64,000 bases of DNA, from contig JAKPDO010000013.1 of the NCBI GenBank assembly GCA_029552545.1, positions 124,001 to 188,000 of the forward strand, read 5' to 3'. Positions 49,586-59,067 of this stretch are shown here, piece after piece (within the stretch, counting starts at the first letter, position 1; every line of letters starts with the position of its first letter). The notes under the pieces are model-generated. The model worked only from the letters and a program-made list of their open reading frames with translations. It was not told the origin of the DNA and searched no databases. The DNA comes from Planctomycetota bacterium. GTDB lineage: Bacteria; Planctomycetota; Phycisphaerae; Sedimentisphaerales; Anaerohalosphaeraceae. Position numbers and translations under genes: made by a program.

Positions 49586-51322
49586 TTATGGATTTGGCGA
49601 ATTTAGATGATGGCTTTCCTCTGAATCGGAATCTGTGATTTGCAGTTCCGGCTGAATCAGAACGAACCAGTCATACTTAATACTCCGATTTTCATCGGTT
49701 GCGGCAAGGGTTAAAAACCGTTCCGTCGGCTGAATGTCCACATCGATTTTCAGAATGCCGGACTCAAGCGTGATTCCAGTGAATGTCTGTTTTGCTTTTC
49801 CATCCAGCAGAACGGCAAAATCAACGCTCGGCCTTTCATCCTCCGGGATGTTTCCGTCCGGGTAGATTTTTTTCAGGGCTTCTCGAGCAGAAAGAGCGAT
49901 TCCGCATTCTGCGGTGAACCGCTGAATCTGAAGGGATGGAATCTGCCGGCGAATCTTGTTCAGGTCCAGCGTGAACCCCATATTCGGGTGCATGAAAAGT
50001 GACGGTTTTTCTGCGGAAGAGGGTTCTAAAAACAGAGGATAATAGGCGTCGGTTTTTGTGTCGTACACGGTTTTCTGATCGCTGAGATTAAAGTGCAGGC
50101 ACCCGCTGGTTTGCGGAAACGAGTACGATAAGCCGCTGCGGCTGATGTTCTGCACCCCTCCCTGCGGAATAAAACTTCCGTCTATGAATGGAGAACTCAT
50201 TGTGCGGTATTCGAGCTGTCCCCGGCGTTCGGTTCCCGAAACGTAGTTTTCATGAATTACATATTCTCCGCTTGCAGGGTCTATTTCGATGCCTTCCGGA
50301 GCGGCGGTGAAGATGTGTCCGGCAAGCAGATGAGTGAGCTGGATGGACCGTTGACCTTTCCAGAGGAGGCCGGTCCGTGAGTCAATTTTTTGGGTAAAGG
50401 CATAGGGGGCGTACCGGATTTCCTTTATTGTTGCACCGTTATCACAGACTGCTCCGGCGCTGCCGGCCGTCAGATTAAGGATGGATTTTTTTTCTTTGGG
50501 ACCGCTGCCGACCAGAATCGTTTGGCCCCTGAATACATGAACTTCTGTTTCTCCTGACGGGTTCGAGATGACCCCGAATTCCGTTCCCAAGTCAATAATT
50601 TTTGCATGGGGTGTAAGCACGGAAAAGCCGGTGGCGGATTTAGGAATCTTGACATAGACCCTTCCGTAGGTAAGGGCAAGCCGGTCTTCGGCGAGGATTC
50701 GAAACTCCGCCGGCCCTTCGAGGGTCACACGGGCTTGGTTGTCGAACAGAAGTTCTGCGTATCCTTCCCGCAGCAGCTGAGGATTATTTCCAGTTGTCAG
50801 GCGGGTTCCCCGTTCCAGCAGGGGGGCCCTGTCCGCCCATTTTGCATTCATGCTGTCGGTCAGGGTGGCGACCTCCACACCACGGCCCACTGAGACCAAA
50901 AAGGCATAGCCGATTACAAAAATCAGAGCGGCTGCTGACACCGCCAGAGATGCCATTGACAATCGACTGACTTTGGCGGGAATCCCGGCGGATTTCACAG
51001 ACGGCGGGATTTCCTGATGTTCTTTCCGTTCGGCAGGCCGCTCGATTTCCGGAGCTGTTTCCTCTTCGCGGGCCAGGGCCTTCCAGAAGGCCATGTTGTG
51101 CAGGGAATCACCTGCCTGCGGCAGCACGGACAGGTTCGGTTCAAAGGCCTTGCCGCTCCGCAGAAGGGCACACATATTGAAATATTCATAGTAAAACCGG
51201 CAGGCCTTTTTATCCTCCGCCAAAATGCGGTCCAGTTCCTCCACCTCTTCGGGACGGATTGTGCCTTCGCGAACGGCGTCCAGCAGTTCAAACATTCGCT
51301 GAATGTGTCGGGCGTTTTTCAT
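49586..51322 (-). CDS. FecR-domain transmembrane regulator with C-terminal NPCBM-like domain
   Basis: Single TM after a cytoplasmic helix; LTTGNNPQLLREGYAELLFDNQARVTLEGPAEFRILAEDRLALTYGRVYVKIPKSATGFSVLTPHAKIIDLGTEFGV; adjacent ECF sigma. Confidence 0.87.
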   Translation of the reverse strand: MKNARHIQRMFELLDAVREGTIRPEEVEELDRILAEDKKACRFYYEYFNMCALLRSGKAFEPNLSVLPQAGDSLHNMAFWKALAREEETAPEIERPAERKEHQEIPPSVKSAGIPAKVSRLSMASLAVSAAALIFVIGYAFLVSVGRGVEVATLTDSMNAKWADRAPLLERGTRLTTGNNPQLLREGYAELLFDNQARVTLEGPAEFRILAEDRLALTYGRVYVKIPKSATGFSVLTPHAKIIDLGTEFGVISNPSGETEVHVFRGQTILVGSGPKEKKSILNLTAGSAGAVCDNGATIKEIRYAPYAFTQKIDSRTGLLWKGQRSIQLTHLLAGHIFTAAPEGIEIDPASGEYVIHENYVSGTERRGQLEYRTMSSPFIDGSFIPQGGVQNISRSGLSYSFPQTSGCLHFNLSDQKTVYDTKTDAYYPLFLEPSSAEKPSLFMHPNMGFTLDLNKIRRQIPSLQIQRFTAECGIALSAREALKKIYPDGNIPEDERPSVDFAVLLDGKAKQTFTGITLESGILKIDVDIQPTERFLTLAATDENRSIKYDWFVLIQPELQITDSDSEESHHLNSPNP

Positions 51323-51324
51323 TT

Positions 51325-51855
51325 TTAAGCATCCCACCCCATCTGCCTGCGGATGCATTGGAAGAGCTGATAGTGAATCCGCTGGTATTCCTTGTAGAGA
51401 CTGTTGACGCTTTCCTGAATCCGCTGGGCGATTTTCTGAATAGTCGCCCCGTCCTCATACCGCAGGGAAAGAAGCTGCCGGCTGCGCTCCGACATCTTTT
51501 TGATGCACTGGCGAAGCGCCTTGAGGGATTCATCGGCATCCCCTGAAGAGGAAGCGGCTATTTCGCTGATATTTTCGATGGTTTTGCGGCTGAAATACTT
51601 GTTTTGAATCTTTTGCTTTTTGATATGGGACAAGACCTGAAAATGGGCCACCTTCATTGCCCAGGACAAAAAATCTGTTCCGGGTGTGTATTGTTCAAAC
51701 TTATTCCAGAGCACGCTCATTGTTTCCTGAAGGATGTCGTCCGCCTGATCCCAGCTGCCGATAATGGACATAATAAATCCGTAAATGCGATGCTGATACG
51801 TGGAGTAAAGATTTAAGAAAACCTTTACACGCTCATGGTCATTAGCGGACATCAT
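51325..51855 (-). CDS. ECF RNA polymerase sigma factor (Planctomycete/Verrucomicrobia type)
   Basis: YSTYQHRIYGFIMSIIGSWDQADDILQETMSVLWNKFEQYTPGTDFLSWAMKVAHFQVLSHIKKQK; LSLRYEDGATIQKIAQRIQESVNSLYKEYQRIH. Confidence 0.92.
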   Translation of the reverse strand: MMSANDHERVKVFLNLYSTYQHRIYGFIMSIIGSWDQADDILQETMSVLWNKFEQYTPGTDFLSWAMKVAHFQVLSHIKKQKIQNKYFSRKTIENISEIAASSSGDADESLKALRQCIKKMSERSRQLLSLRYEDGATIQKIAQRIQESVNSLYKEYQRIHYQLFQCIRRQMGWDA

Positions 51856-52054
51856 TTATCCTTTTTGAACTTCTGTTTTTCTTTCCCGCATTTGCCTATA
51901 TCCTGAGAAAGAAAATTTGGTAATAAGAAATGGTTTATGGTAAAAAAAAACATAAAAGGACTATGATTGTCTACTTTTGACGGCTCAAAAGTGAATCCGA
52001 TTGTTTATCGGTTGATTTTGGTTCTGTCTTTGGGGGATTCAAAGACAGTCGAGT

Positions 52055-52537
52055 TTAACGGATGGGAGATTTCTGGATCTCCAGGACTTCCAAATGAAGT
52101 TCGCCTCGGGGCACCTGAACGGAAATGCGGCTGCCGACGGTGCATTCGTTTAACGCCTGGCCGACTGGAGATAGAATGGAAATGCTGTCATCAGTCAAAT
52201 CTGAATCATATGGGCCAAGCAGGTGATAGATATGTATTTTTCCTGTGTCGAGGTCTTTGACTTTAACGACCGTGCCGAACCCAGCACGTTCCGTAGGAAT
52301 CTGGGTACAGTCAATTGTTTTGGAAAAGTTCAGCTTTCCGCGGATTTCGGCCATTCGCCCTTCAATGAAGCCCAGCTGCTGACGGCCGTAGATGTATTCG
52401 CCGTTTTCCCTCAAGTCACCCTGTTCACGTGCCTCTGCGACGCGCTGTCGGACTTCAACGGCTTCTTTTTCCAAACTGCGAAGCTCTTCTCTGAGTTTTT
52501 CATACCCCGTTTGGGATATAGGCATAATCTCCGGCAT
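52055..52537 (-). CDS. greA: Transcription elongation factor GreA/GreB family
   Basis: MPISQTGYEKLREELRSLEKEAVEVRQRVAEAREQGDLRENGEYIYGRQQLGFIEGRM; LSPVGQALNECTVGSRISVQVPRGELHLEVLEI. Confidence 0.92.
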   Translation of the reverse strand: MPEIMPISQTGYEKLREELRSLEKEAVEVRQRVAEAREQGDLRENGEYIYGRQQLGFIEGRMAEIRGKLNFSKTIDCTQIPTERAGFGTVVKVKDLDTGKIHIYHLLGPYDSDLTDDSISILSPVGQALNECTVGSRISVQVPRGELHLEVLEIQKSPIR

Positions 52538-52746
52538 AAACGTTTTCCTAAAACAAACCTTTTGAAAACGGCATAGATATATCATTTTTCGTTTTGTTGT
52601 AAAGGATTGTTTGTAGAATTAATTTTATATATATTTACAAAAAGAGTTATCAAGACGGGTTTTGTCCTTTATAAACCTGCCGAGCAGCGTTGCAGAGAGA
52701 AAAGAAACGAAGTATGATAACGTAATCGATAAAGAAAGGAGTTTGG

Positions 52747-54198
52747 ATGGATACCATTCAGAATACAAAGCGGAAAAAGGTTCGTCCTCTGGATTTGTCC
52801 CTGCCGTATCAGGTGGCGGATATTTCGCTGGCGGATTGGGGAAGAAGGGAATTGAAACTGGCCGAAAAGGAAATGCCCGGTTTGATGGCTATCCGAAAGA
52901 AATACGGCCCCAGCCGGCCCCTCAAAGGCCTGAAAATTTCCGGCAGTCTCCATATGACTCTCCAGACGGCGATGCTGATTGAGACGCTGGAGATTTTGGG
53001 GGCGAAGGTTCGCTGGGCCTCCTGCAATATTTTTTCCACGCAGGACCATGCCGCCGCAGCGATTGCCAAGGCCGGCCGTACAGCAGTCTTTGCCTGGAAG
53101 GGGGAAACGCTGGAGGATTATTGGTGGTGTACAGAACAGGCCCTTACGTGGCCGGACGGCGGGGGACCGGATATGATTGTTGATGACGGCGGTGATGCCA
53201 CGCTGATGGTGATTCAGGGAATGCGGGTGGAAAAAGACCCGTCCCTCCTCGAACGCACGTACGACAACAAGGAATTCAGCATCATCATGGACCGGCTGGC
53301 GGCCTCCTATTCGCAAAATCCAACCAAATGGACGCAAATTGCCGCCAATCTTCGAGGGGTTTCCGAGGAAACCACCACGGGGGTTCATCGGCTTTATCAG
53401 CTGCAGGCGGCTGGGGATTTGCCGTTTGCGGCGATTAACGTTAACGACTCGGTCACTAAGTCCAAGTTTGACAATCTGTACGGCTGCCGGGAATCGCTGG
53501 CCGACGGCATCAAACGGGCTACGGGCGTGATGGTAGCCGGTAAGGTGGTGGTTGTCTGCGGCTATGGCGATGTCGGTAAAGGGTGCGCCCAGTCCATGCG
53601 GGGCTTTGGGGCCCGTGTGCTGATTACGGAAATTGACCCGATTTGCGCCTTGCAGGCGATGATGGAAGGCTATGAGGTCACGACAATGGACGAAGCTGCC
53701 CCCATCGGAGACATCTTCGTAACGGCGACCGGCTGCTGCGATGTGATTACCGGCGCTCATATGGAGCGGATGAAGGATGAGGCGATTGTCTGCAATATCG
53801 GCCACTTCGACAGCGAAATCCAGATGAGTTATCTGGAGAACAACCCCAAGTGCAAAAAGCAGACGATTAAGCCGCAGGTGGACAAGTGGACACTCGAGAG
53901 CGGACGTTCCATTATTGTCCTGGCGGAGGGGCGTTTGGTGAATCTCGGCTGTGCAACCGGGCATCCGAGCTTTGTGATGAGCAACAGTTTTACCAATCAG
54001 TGCCTGGCCCAGATTATGCTGGCAACGGAGAATCTTAAGCCCGGCGTTTATACGCTGCCCAAGAAGCTGGATGAAGAGGTGGCGCGGCTTCACGTTGAGG
54101 CCCTCGGCGGGAAAATTACCAAACTGACGCCGAAACAGGCCGCCTATCTGGGAGTGCCGGTGGAAGGTCCGTACAAACCCGACCATTACCGCTATTAA
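52747..54198 (+). CDS. ahcY: Adenosylhomocysteinase
   Basis: [79 protein letters not shown]-terminal KPDHYRY. Confidence 0.97.
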   Translation: MDTIQNTKRKKVRPLDLSLPYQVADISLADWGRRELKLAEKEMPGLMAIRKKYGPSRPLKGLKISGSLHMTLQTAMLIETLEILGAKVRWASCNIFSTQDHAAAAIAKAGRTAVFAWKGETLEDYWWCTEQALTWPDGGGPDMIVDDGGDATLMVIQGMRVEKDPSLLERTYDNKEFSIIMDRLAASYSQNPTKWTQIAANLRGVSEETTTGVHRLYQLQAAGDLPFAAINVNDSVTKSKFDNLYGCRESLADGIKRATGVMVAGKVVVVCGYGDVGKGCAQSMRGFGARVLITEIDPICALQAMMEGYEVTTMDEAAPIGDIFVTATGCCDVITGAHMERMKDEAIVCNIGHFDSEIQMSYLENNPKCKKQTIKPQVDKWTLESGRSIIVLAEGRLVNLGCATGHPSFVMSNSFTNQCLAQIMLATENLKPGVYTLPKKLDEEVARLHVEALGGKITKLTPKQAAYLGVPVEGPYKPDHYRY

Positions 54199-54212
54199 GA
54201 GAACGCTCTCGT

Positions 54213-54620
54213 ATGTGGGAGCACTTTGCCCATCAGGCGGACATCGGCATCCGGGGAATCGGGGCGACGCTCGAAGAGGCCTTCGCAGAGGCCGCCTATG
54301 CCCTGATGGCCGTCATGTGCAATCCGCAGAAGGTTCGGCCTCTGGAGCCGGTGTCGGTTTCGGTTCAGATGGACGACAGGGAGCTGCTTTTGGCCGAATG
54401 GCTCAACCAGATTTTATATGAAGCGGACACACGGAAGATGTTTTTTTCCCGCTTTGAGGTGAAGATTTCCGGCGATACGCTCTCAGGCGTGCTGTGGGGC
54501 GAGCGGATGGACCCCGTGCGGCACGAGGCGGCTGTGGAAGCTAAGGCGGCCACGTATCAGATGCTGAAAGTTGCTTTTGAGGATGGACGGTGGATTGCCC
54601 AGTGTGTCGTAGATGTTTGA
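54213..54620 (+). CDS. Archease family protein
   Basis: MWEHFAHQADIGIRGIGATLEEAFAEAAYALMAVM; LAEWLNQILYEADTRKMFFSRFEV; adjacent to rtcB. Confidence 0.92.
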   Translation: MWEHFAHQADIGIRGIGATLEEAFAEAAYALMAVMCNPQKVRPLEPVSVSVQMDDRELLLAEWLNQILYEADTRKMFFSRFEVKISGDTLSGVLWGERMDPVRHEAAVEAKAATYQMLKVAFEDGRWIAQCVVDV

Positions 54621-54629
54621 GGAGTCTTT

Positions 54630-56060
54630 ATGGACCGCAAACTGGTCAAACGCAGAGATGAATACCGCTGGCTGATTGAACGAACGGGCAAAATGCATGT
54701 GGACGGCCTGATTTTTGCCTCCGAATCGCTGATTGCCGAGATGGACGACATGGTTGCCCGTCAGGTAGCGAATGTGGCCTGTCTGCCCGGGATTGTCGGA
54801 TATTCCTACGCGATGCCCGACGCTCATTGGGGCTACGGCTTCTGCATCGGCGGTGTAGCGGCCTTTGACCCGGACAAGGGCGGGGTCATCTCCGCCGGCG
54901 GCGTCGGGTTTGACATTGCCTGCGGTGTGCGGACGATGCATACCGGCCTGAAGGAAAAGGATTTCCTCCCGCACCGCGAACGAATTGCCGACGCGCTGTT
55001 CCGTCATATTCCCGCCGGTGTCGGCAGCACCGGCAAAATCGCCCTTTCCATCCCCAAACTTGATGAAGTGCTGGCAGGCGGGGCGGTTTGGGCCGTCCAG
55101 CAGGGCTTCGGCACAGCCGACGACCTTCGCTTTATTGAATCCGGAGGCCGCGTCGCCGGAGCCGACCCTTCCAAGGTCTCGGACGAGGCCAAGAAACGCC
55201 AACGGGAGGAGATGGGTACACTCGGTTCCGGCAACCATTATCTGGAGATTCAGAAGGTTGAAGAAATCTATGACCCCCAAACCGCCGCGGCCTTTGGGCT
55301 CGAAGAGGGCGACATCAAAATCAGCATTCACTGCGGCTCGCGCGGGCTGGGTCATCAAATCGGGACGGATTACCTGAAAAAGATGGCGACGGCGGCCCGT
55401 GAAGCGGGCATTGAACTGGCCGAGCGGGAACTGGCCTGTGCGCCGCTCAAATCCGAGGTCGGACGCAGCTATCTGGGGGCCATGCGCAGCGGCATCAACT
55501 GTGCCCTGGCCAACCGCCAGATTTTGATGCATCTGGTTCGGGAGGTTTTCGAGAAAGAGATGCCCGGCGCGCAAATCCGCCTTCTGTATGATGTCTCGCA
55601 CAATACCTGTCAGGAGGAGGAACACGAAATCGACGGCCGCCTGTGCCGTCTTTTTGTCCATCGAAAGGGGGCGACCCGTGCCTGGGGACCGGGGCATCCG
55701 GGACTTCCGGCGGAGTATCGTTCGGTCGGCCAGCCCGTTCTTATCGGCGGAACGATGGGGACTGCTTCCTATATTCTGGTCGGCACAAAAGAGGCCGAGT
55801 CGCTTTCGCTTAGTTCCTCCTGCCACGGGGCAGGCCGCCAGATGAGCCGAACTGCCGCCACCAAACGCTGGCACGGCAAGGAAATCATCCGAAATCTTCA
55901 GGGACGGGGGATTCTGATTCGAAGTGCTTCGATGCGGGGGCTGGCGGAAGAGGCCCCGGGCGCCTACAAGGATGTCAGCGAGGTTGTCGAAGTCTCCGAC
56001 AAGGCCGGTTTGGCCCGAAAAGTCGCCAAATTAGTCCCTCTGGTCTGCATCAAGGGCTGA
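54630..56060 (+). CDS. rtcB: RNA-splicing ligase RtcB
   Basis: MPDAHWGYGFCIGGVAAFD; GGVGFDIACGVR; LGSGNHYLEI; SIHCGSRGLGHQIG; DVSHNTCQEEEH; LIGGTMGTASYILVGT; SSSCHGAGRQMSR. Confidence 0.97.
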   Translation: MDRKLVKRRDEYRWLIERTGKMHVDGLIFASESLIAEMDDMVARQVANVACLPGIVGYSYAMPDAHWGYGFCIGGVAAFDPDKGGVISAGGVGFDIACGVRTMHTGLKEKDFLPHRERIADALFRHIPAGVGSTGKIALSIPKLDEVLAGGAVWAVQQGFGTADDLRFIESGGRVAGADPSKVSDEAKKRQREEMGTLGSGNHYLEIQKVEEIYDPQTAAAFGLEEGDIKISIHCGSRGLGHQIGTDYLKKMATAAREAGIELAERELACAPLKSEVGRSYLGAMRSGINCALANRQILMHLVREVFEKEMPGAQIRLLYDVSHNTCQEEEHEIDGRLCRLFVHRKGATRAWGPGHPGLPAEYRSVGQPVLIGGTMGTASYILVGTKEAESLSLSSSCHGAGRQMSRTAATKRWHGKEIIRNLQGRGILIRSASMRGLAEEAPGAYKDVSEVVEVSDKAGLARKVAKLVPLVCIKG

Positions 56061-56300
56061 TTAAAGAACAGCGCCGAGAAACAGTAGGAGCATTGCGGCG
56101 GCAATCAGGGCCATACTGGTTTGCAGTCCCCGCTGATACCGCTGCATAGCCGGATGGGCCTCTTCAAACTCGTAATACGTTTCCTCAATCTCGTGCCATT
56201 TCGGTTTCAGCTTCAGCCGTACATAAACGTAGGCCGCCAGTCCCGCCGCAAAAAGCAGCCCGCCCGCCGAAACCAGAAGAATTCTGATAAATCCGCTCAT
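56061..56300 (-). CDS. Small membrane protein of unknown function
   Basis: 79 aa with two hydrophobic segments. Confidence 0.55.
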   Translation of the reverse strand: MSGFIRILLVSAGGLLFAAGLAAYVYVRLKLKPKWHEIEETYYEFEEAHPAMQRYQRGLQTSMALIAAAMLLLFLGAVL

Positions 56301-56405
56301 CCCTCTATCTTATCTTTTCGCCTTCTTTTCGAAAAGGGATTTACAGACAGGAAAAAACAGATAAACTGACTTTCGTTTCAGACAGGACAAGAGGAAGAAA
56401 ATCGA

Positions 56406-57152
56406 ATGGAACAGGAAGAAGAACTCAAGTCCATGAGTTTAGGTGATCATCTCGAGGAACTTCGGGCGCGGCTCATTCTGGCGATTTTGGGGCTGGCCGT
56501 CGGGATGGGAATCGCTCTGTTCTGGGGGCGGGGGTTTCTGCATTTGATTCTGGTTCCTTTTGAGCAGGCGATGAAAACGTCCAGTCTGGAGCCGTCGCTT
56601 CAGGCTATCAGGGTGGCCGAGCCGTTTTTGGTTTACCTGAAGGCCTCCCTTGTGCTGGGGCTGCTTTTGTCCTCTCCATGGGTTTTTTATCAAATCTGGG
56701 CTTTTGTTTCGGCGGGGCTGTATCGTCACGAACGGCGCTATGTTTATGTGGTTGCCCCGATCAGTGTGGTTCTCTTTGTCGGCGGGGTTTTGTTTTTTTT
56801 GCTGGTGATTGCACCGATTGCCCTGAAATTTTTCGTTCAGTTTAACGCCGGTGTGGAGTATATCCGCTATCAGCCCTCTTTGTCGGATTATGTGTCCTTT
56901 ATTCTGATGCTTTCTGTGGTCTTCGGGCTGACGTTTCAGACGCCGATTTTTATCGTCTTTGCGGAGCGGATGGGCCTGCTTTCTCTGAAATCGCTTCAAA
57001 AGGCCCGCCGGTATATTTTTTTGGCGTCCTTTGTCATTGGAGCGATTGCTACACCGCCGGATGTGATTACTCAGATTGCTCTGGCGGTTCCGCTTTATTT
57101 ACTTTATGAAGCCGCGATGCTGGTCTGCCGTTTTTGGCGGCGGCGGGGATAA
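56406..57152 (+). CDS. tatC: Sec-independent translocase TatC
   Basis: MSLGDHLEELRARLILAILGLAVGMG; PEPFLVYLKASL-like AEPFLVYLKASLVLGLLLSSPWVFYQIWAFVSAGLYRHERRYVY; FGLTFQTPIFIVFAERMGL; ATPPDVITQIALAVPLYLLYE. Confidence 0.95.
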   Translation: MEQEEELKSMSLGDHLEELRARLILAILGLAVGMGIALFWGRGFLHLILVPFEQAMKTSSLEPSLQAIRVAEPFLVYLKASLVLGLLLSSPWVFYQIWAFVSAGLYRHERRYVYVVAPISVVLFVGGVLFFLLVIAPIALKFFVQFNAGVEYIRYQPSLSDYVSFILMLSVVFGLTFQTPIFIVFAERMGLLSLKSLQKARRYIFLASFVIGAIATPPDVITQIALAVPLYLLYEAAMLVCRFWRRRG

Positions 57153-57184
57153 AAAAACAGCCCGCATCATCCGCTGCGGACTGT
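57151..57184 (-). terminator. Terminator between convergent tatC and tatA
   Basis: aaaaaaa then acagcccgca-tcatccgc-tgcggactgt; minus-strand T tract. Confidence 0.65.
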
Positions 57185-57217
57185 CAAAGGTCTCGATATC
57201 CGAATTGTTTTGCGGAA

Positions 57218-57439
57218 TTACTGGGCGGAATTTTTCGGCAGATTTTTTTCCGCCGTCTTGTCGGAATCTTCGAGGGCTTTGTGGATTTCATTTTCAGATT
57301 CTTTAATGCCCTTTTTGAATTCCGTGATGCTCCTGCCGATGCTGCGGGCAATCTCCGGCAGACGCCGACCGAATAGAAGCACCGCAATAATCAGGATAAC
57401 CGCCCATTCCCACTGGCCTATAAAAGCCATAATTTGCAT
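57218..57439 (-). CDS. tatA: TatA/E family translocase subunit
   Basis: WEWAVILIIAVLLFGRRLPEIARSIGRSITEFKKGIKE; internal Met start. Confidence 0.9.
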   Translation of the reverse strand: MQIMAFIGQWEWAVILIIAVLLFGRRLPEIARSIGRSITEFKKGIKESENEIHKALEDSDKTAEKNLPKNSAQ

Positions 57440-57669
57440 AAAAAGTCCTTTCTTTTGCTTCACAGAAACAGCTGACTGAATGATATTGTACTGGAAATAC
57501 AGAAGACGTCAAGAAAACGATTGTTGAGAATATCGGTTTTTTGTGAAAGTATATCTACAATGGTTTTTTTGAGATTTTTTGAACCCTTTGCTCTTTGGGG
57601 CTAAGAGATTATAATCCTGTTTCTTGCGAATGGAAATCTTTTGAAGATGTTCACAGAACTGAGGACACG

Positions 57670-58263
57670 ATGGAATCACGTACCGGAATAAGATGGATTC
57701 TGCTTGTCTGTGCAGCCGGATTGGCGGCGGCCGGCGGATGTAAAAAGCAGTCCCCTGTGAATCCTTCTCAGCCCGTCTCGTCCGTCTCGACCCAATCCGA
57801 CGGGCAGCCGCGGCCGGCTGCGGCTCAGGAGAATCCTCAGCCCGAGTCTGGGGCTGAACCCGCCCATACAGGGGTACGATGGTACACCAATTTCGAGGAG
57901 GCCCTGGCCGCCGCCCAGAAGGAAAACAAGGATTTGCTTATCAATTTTTCGGGCTCCGACTGGTGTATTTTCTGCATTCGGCTGGAAAAAGATGTTTTTG
58001 CCCAGGAGGCCTTTGCCAAAGAAGCGGAAAAATATTTTGTCTTTATGCTGGTTGACTTTCCCAATGACCCGTCCAAACAGTCGGAGGAAATCCGCAAGCA
58101 AAATCAGCAGCTGGCTCGGCGATACCGTTTTCGAAATCTCTTTCCGACTCTCTATCTGGCTAAGCCGGACGGGACTCCCTATGCGATGGCGGAGTATCAG
58201 CCGCTTGGGCCGACGGAATATTTGGATTATCTGCTGAAGATTCGGCGGTACCGGGACAGATAA
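57670..58263 (+). CDS. Thioredoxin-fold lipoprotein (thiol:disulfide / DUF255-like)
   Basis: Lipobox AAAGGC; INFSGSDWCIFCIRLEKDVFAQEAFAKEAEKYFVFMLVDF; RYRFRNLFPTLYLAKPDG. Confidence 0.85.
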   Translation: MESRTGIRWILLVCAAGLAAAGGCKKQSPVNPSQPVSSVSTQSDGQPRPAAAQENPQPESGAEPAHTGVRWYTNFEEALAAAQKENKDLLINFSGSDWCIFCIRLEKDVFAQEAFAKEAEKYFVFMLVDFPNDPSKQSEEIRKQNQQLARRYRFRNLFPTLYLAKPDGTPYAMAEYQPLGPTEYLDYLLKIRRYRDR

Positions 58264-58275
58264 AGCAGGGCGGCT

Positions 58276-59067
58276 ATGAAGTTCAGCACTTTTCTTTTTC
58301 TCTGGTTTGTGGGTTGGCTTGGATTCGGCTGTCAAGCGCCTCCCGCCGTTCAGACTTCTGCATCGTCGGAAATTTCTCGTTTGAAAATTACCGATCTGGC
58401 TCCTCTGCAGCAATCGACGGTGCAGGTACAGTGTGCATTTGCTGTCCTTGTTTGGCGGATTCCGTCGGAGAAGATGCAGGACCTCCCGCGGTGTCTTCCA
58501 ATGCTTTCTTCCAAAGGAATCACCGTTTCAGAGCCTTCGGCCTTTGAATCCAACGGTTTGTGGGCTGCAGCGGGTTCCTATGACCAGGCCCCGGCCGTTT
58601 TGTCAGCTCTCGAGCAAATCGGGGCCAAACGGCTCGGGACGAAGAAGCTTCTGATCTTTCAGGATTATCCGGAAGAAATTACCGGTTTTCCGGTCGAAGC
58701 GGGTCAGACATTGTTCTATTTCGGGACGGATAAGATTCCCGCCGGCAAGCAGGTGCCGTCGGGACGTTTGTCTCTGATGCTTCGGGCCCGTCCGGACAAT
58801 CCGCAGCGGGGGTTTGCATCGGTGCGGATTGAACCGGTTTTTCAGCCGGCCGTTTCCGGATACGGCGGAATAGCAGCCTCTTTTTTTGAGTCGCTGTCGT
58901 TTCGGGAGGGACGTGTGCTGGCGACTATGACCGAAGGCGATATGCTTGTCCTGGCCTCCCCGAAACCCGAAGAGACAAGTGTTTTCAGCCGGTTCTTCTC
59001 GGCCCCATCCTCCAAGGAACCGGGGATGCTGCTTTTTTTAATTGTCTGTCAAAAGACGGGAGAATAA
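58276..59067 (+). CDS. Hypothetical lipoprotein
   Basis: Lipobox-like WLGFGC; no recognised family. Confidence 0.55.
   Translation: MKFSTFLFLWFVGWLGFGCQAPPAVQTSASSEISRLKITDLAPLQQSTVQVQCAFAVLVWRIPSEKMQDLPRCLPMLSSKGITVSEPSAFESNGLWAAAGSYDQAPAVLSALEQIGAKRLGTKKLLIFQDYPEEITGFPVEAGQTLFYFGTDKIPAGKQVPSGRLSLMLRARPDNPQRGFASVRIEPVFQPAVSGYGGIAASFFESLSFREGRVLATMTEGDMLVLASPKPEETSVFSRFFSAPSSKEPGMLLFLIVCQKTGE

Noticed and set aside
52640-52746. Possible SAH riboswitch upstream of ahcY (ccgagcagcgttgcagag resembles the GAGGAGCGCUGC consensus start)
   Set aside because: The downstream pairing segments of the SAH riboswitch (such as GGCGCUC) are absent before the ATG; a cmsearch with the SAH family model would be decisive
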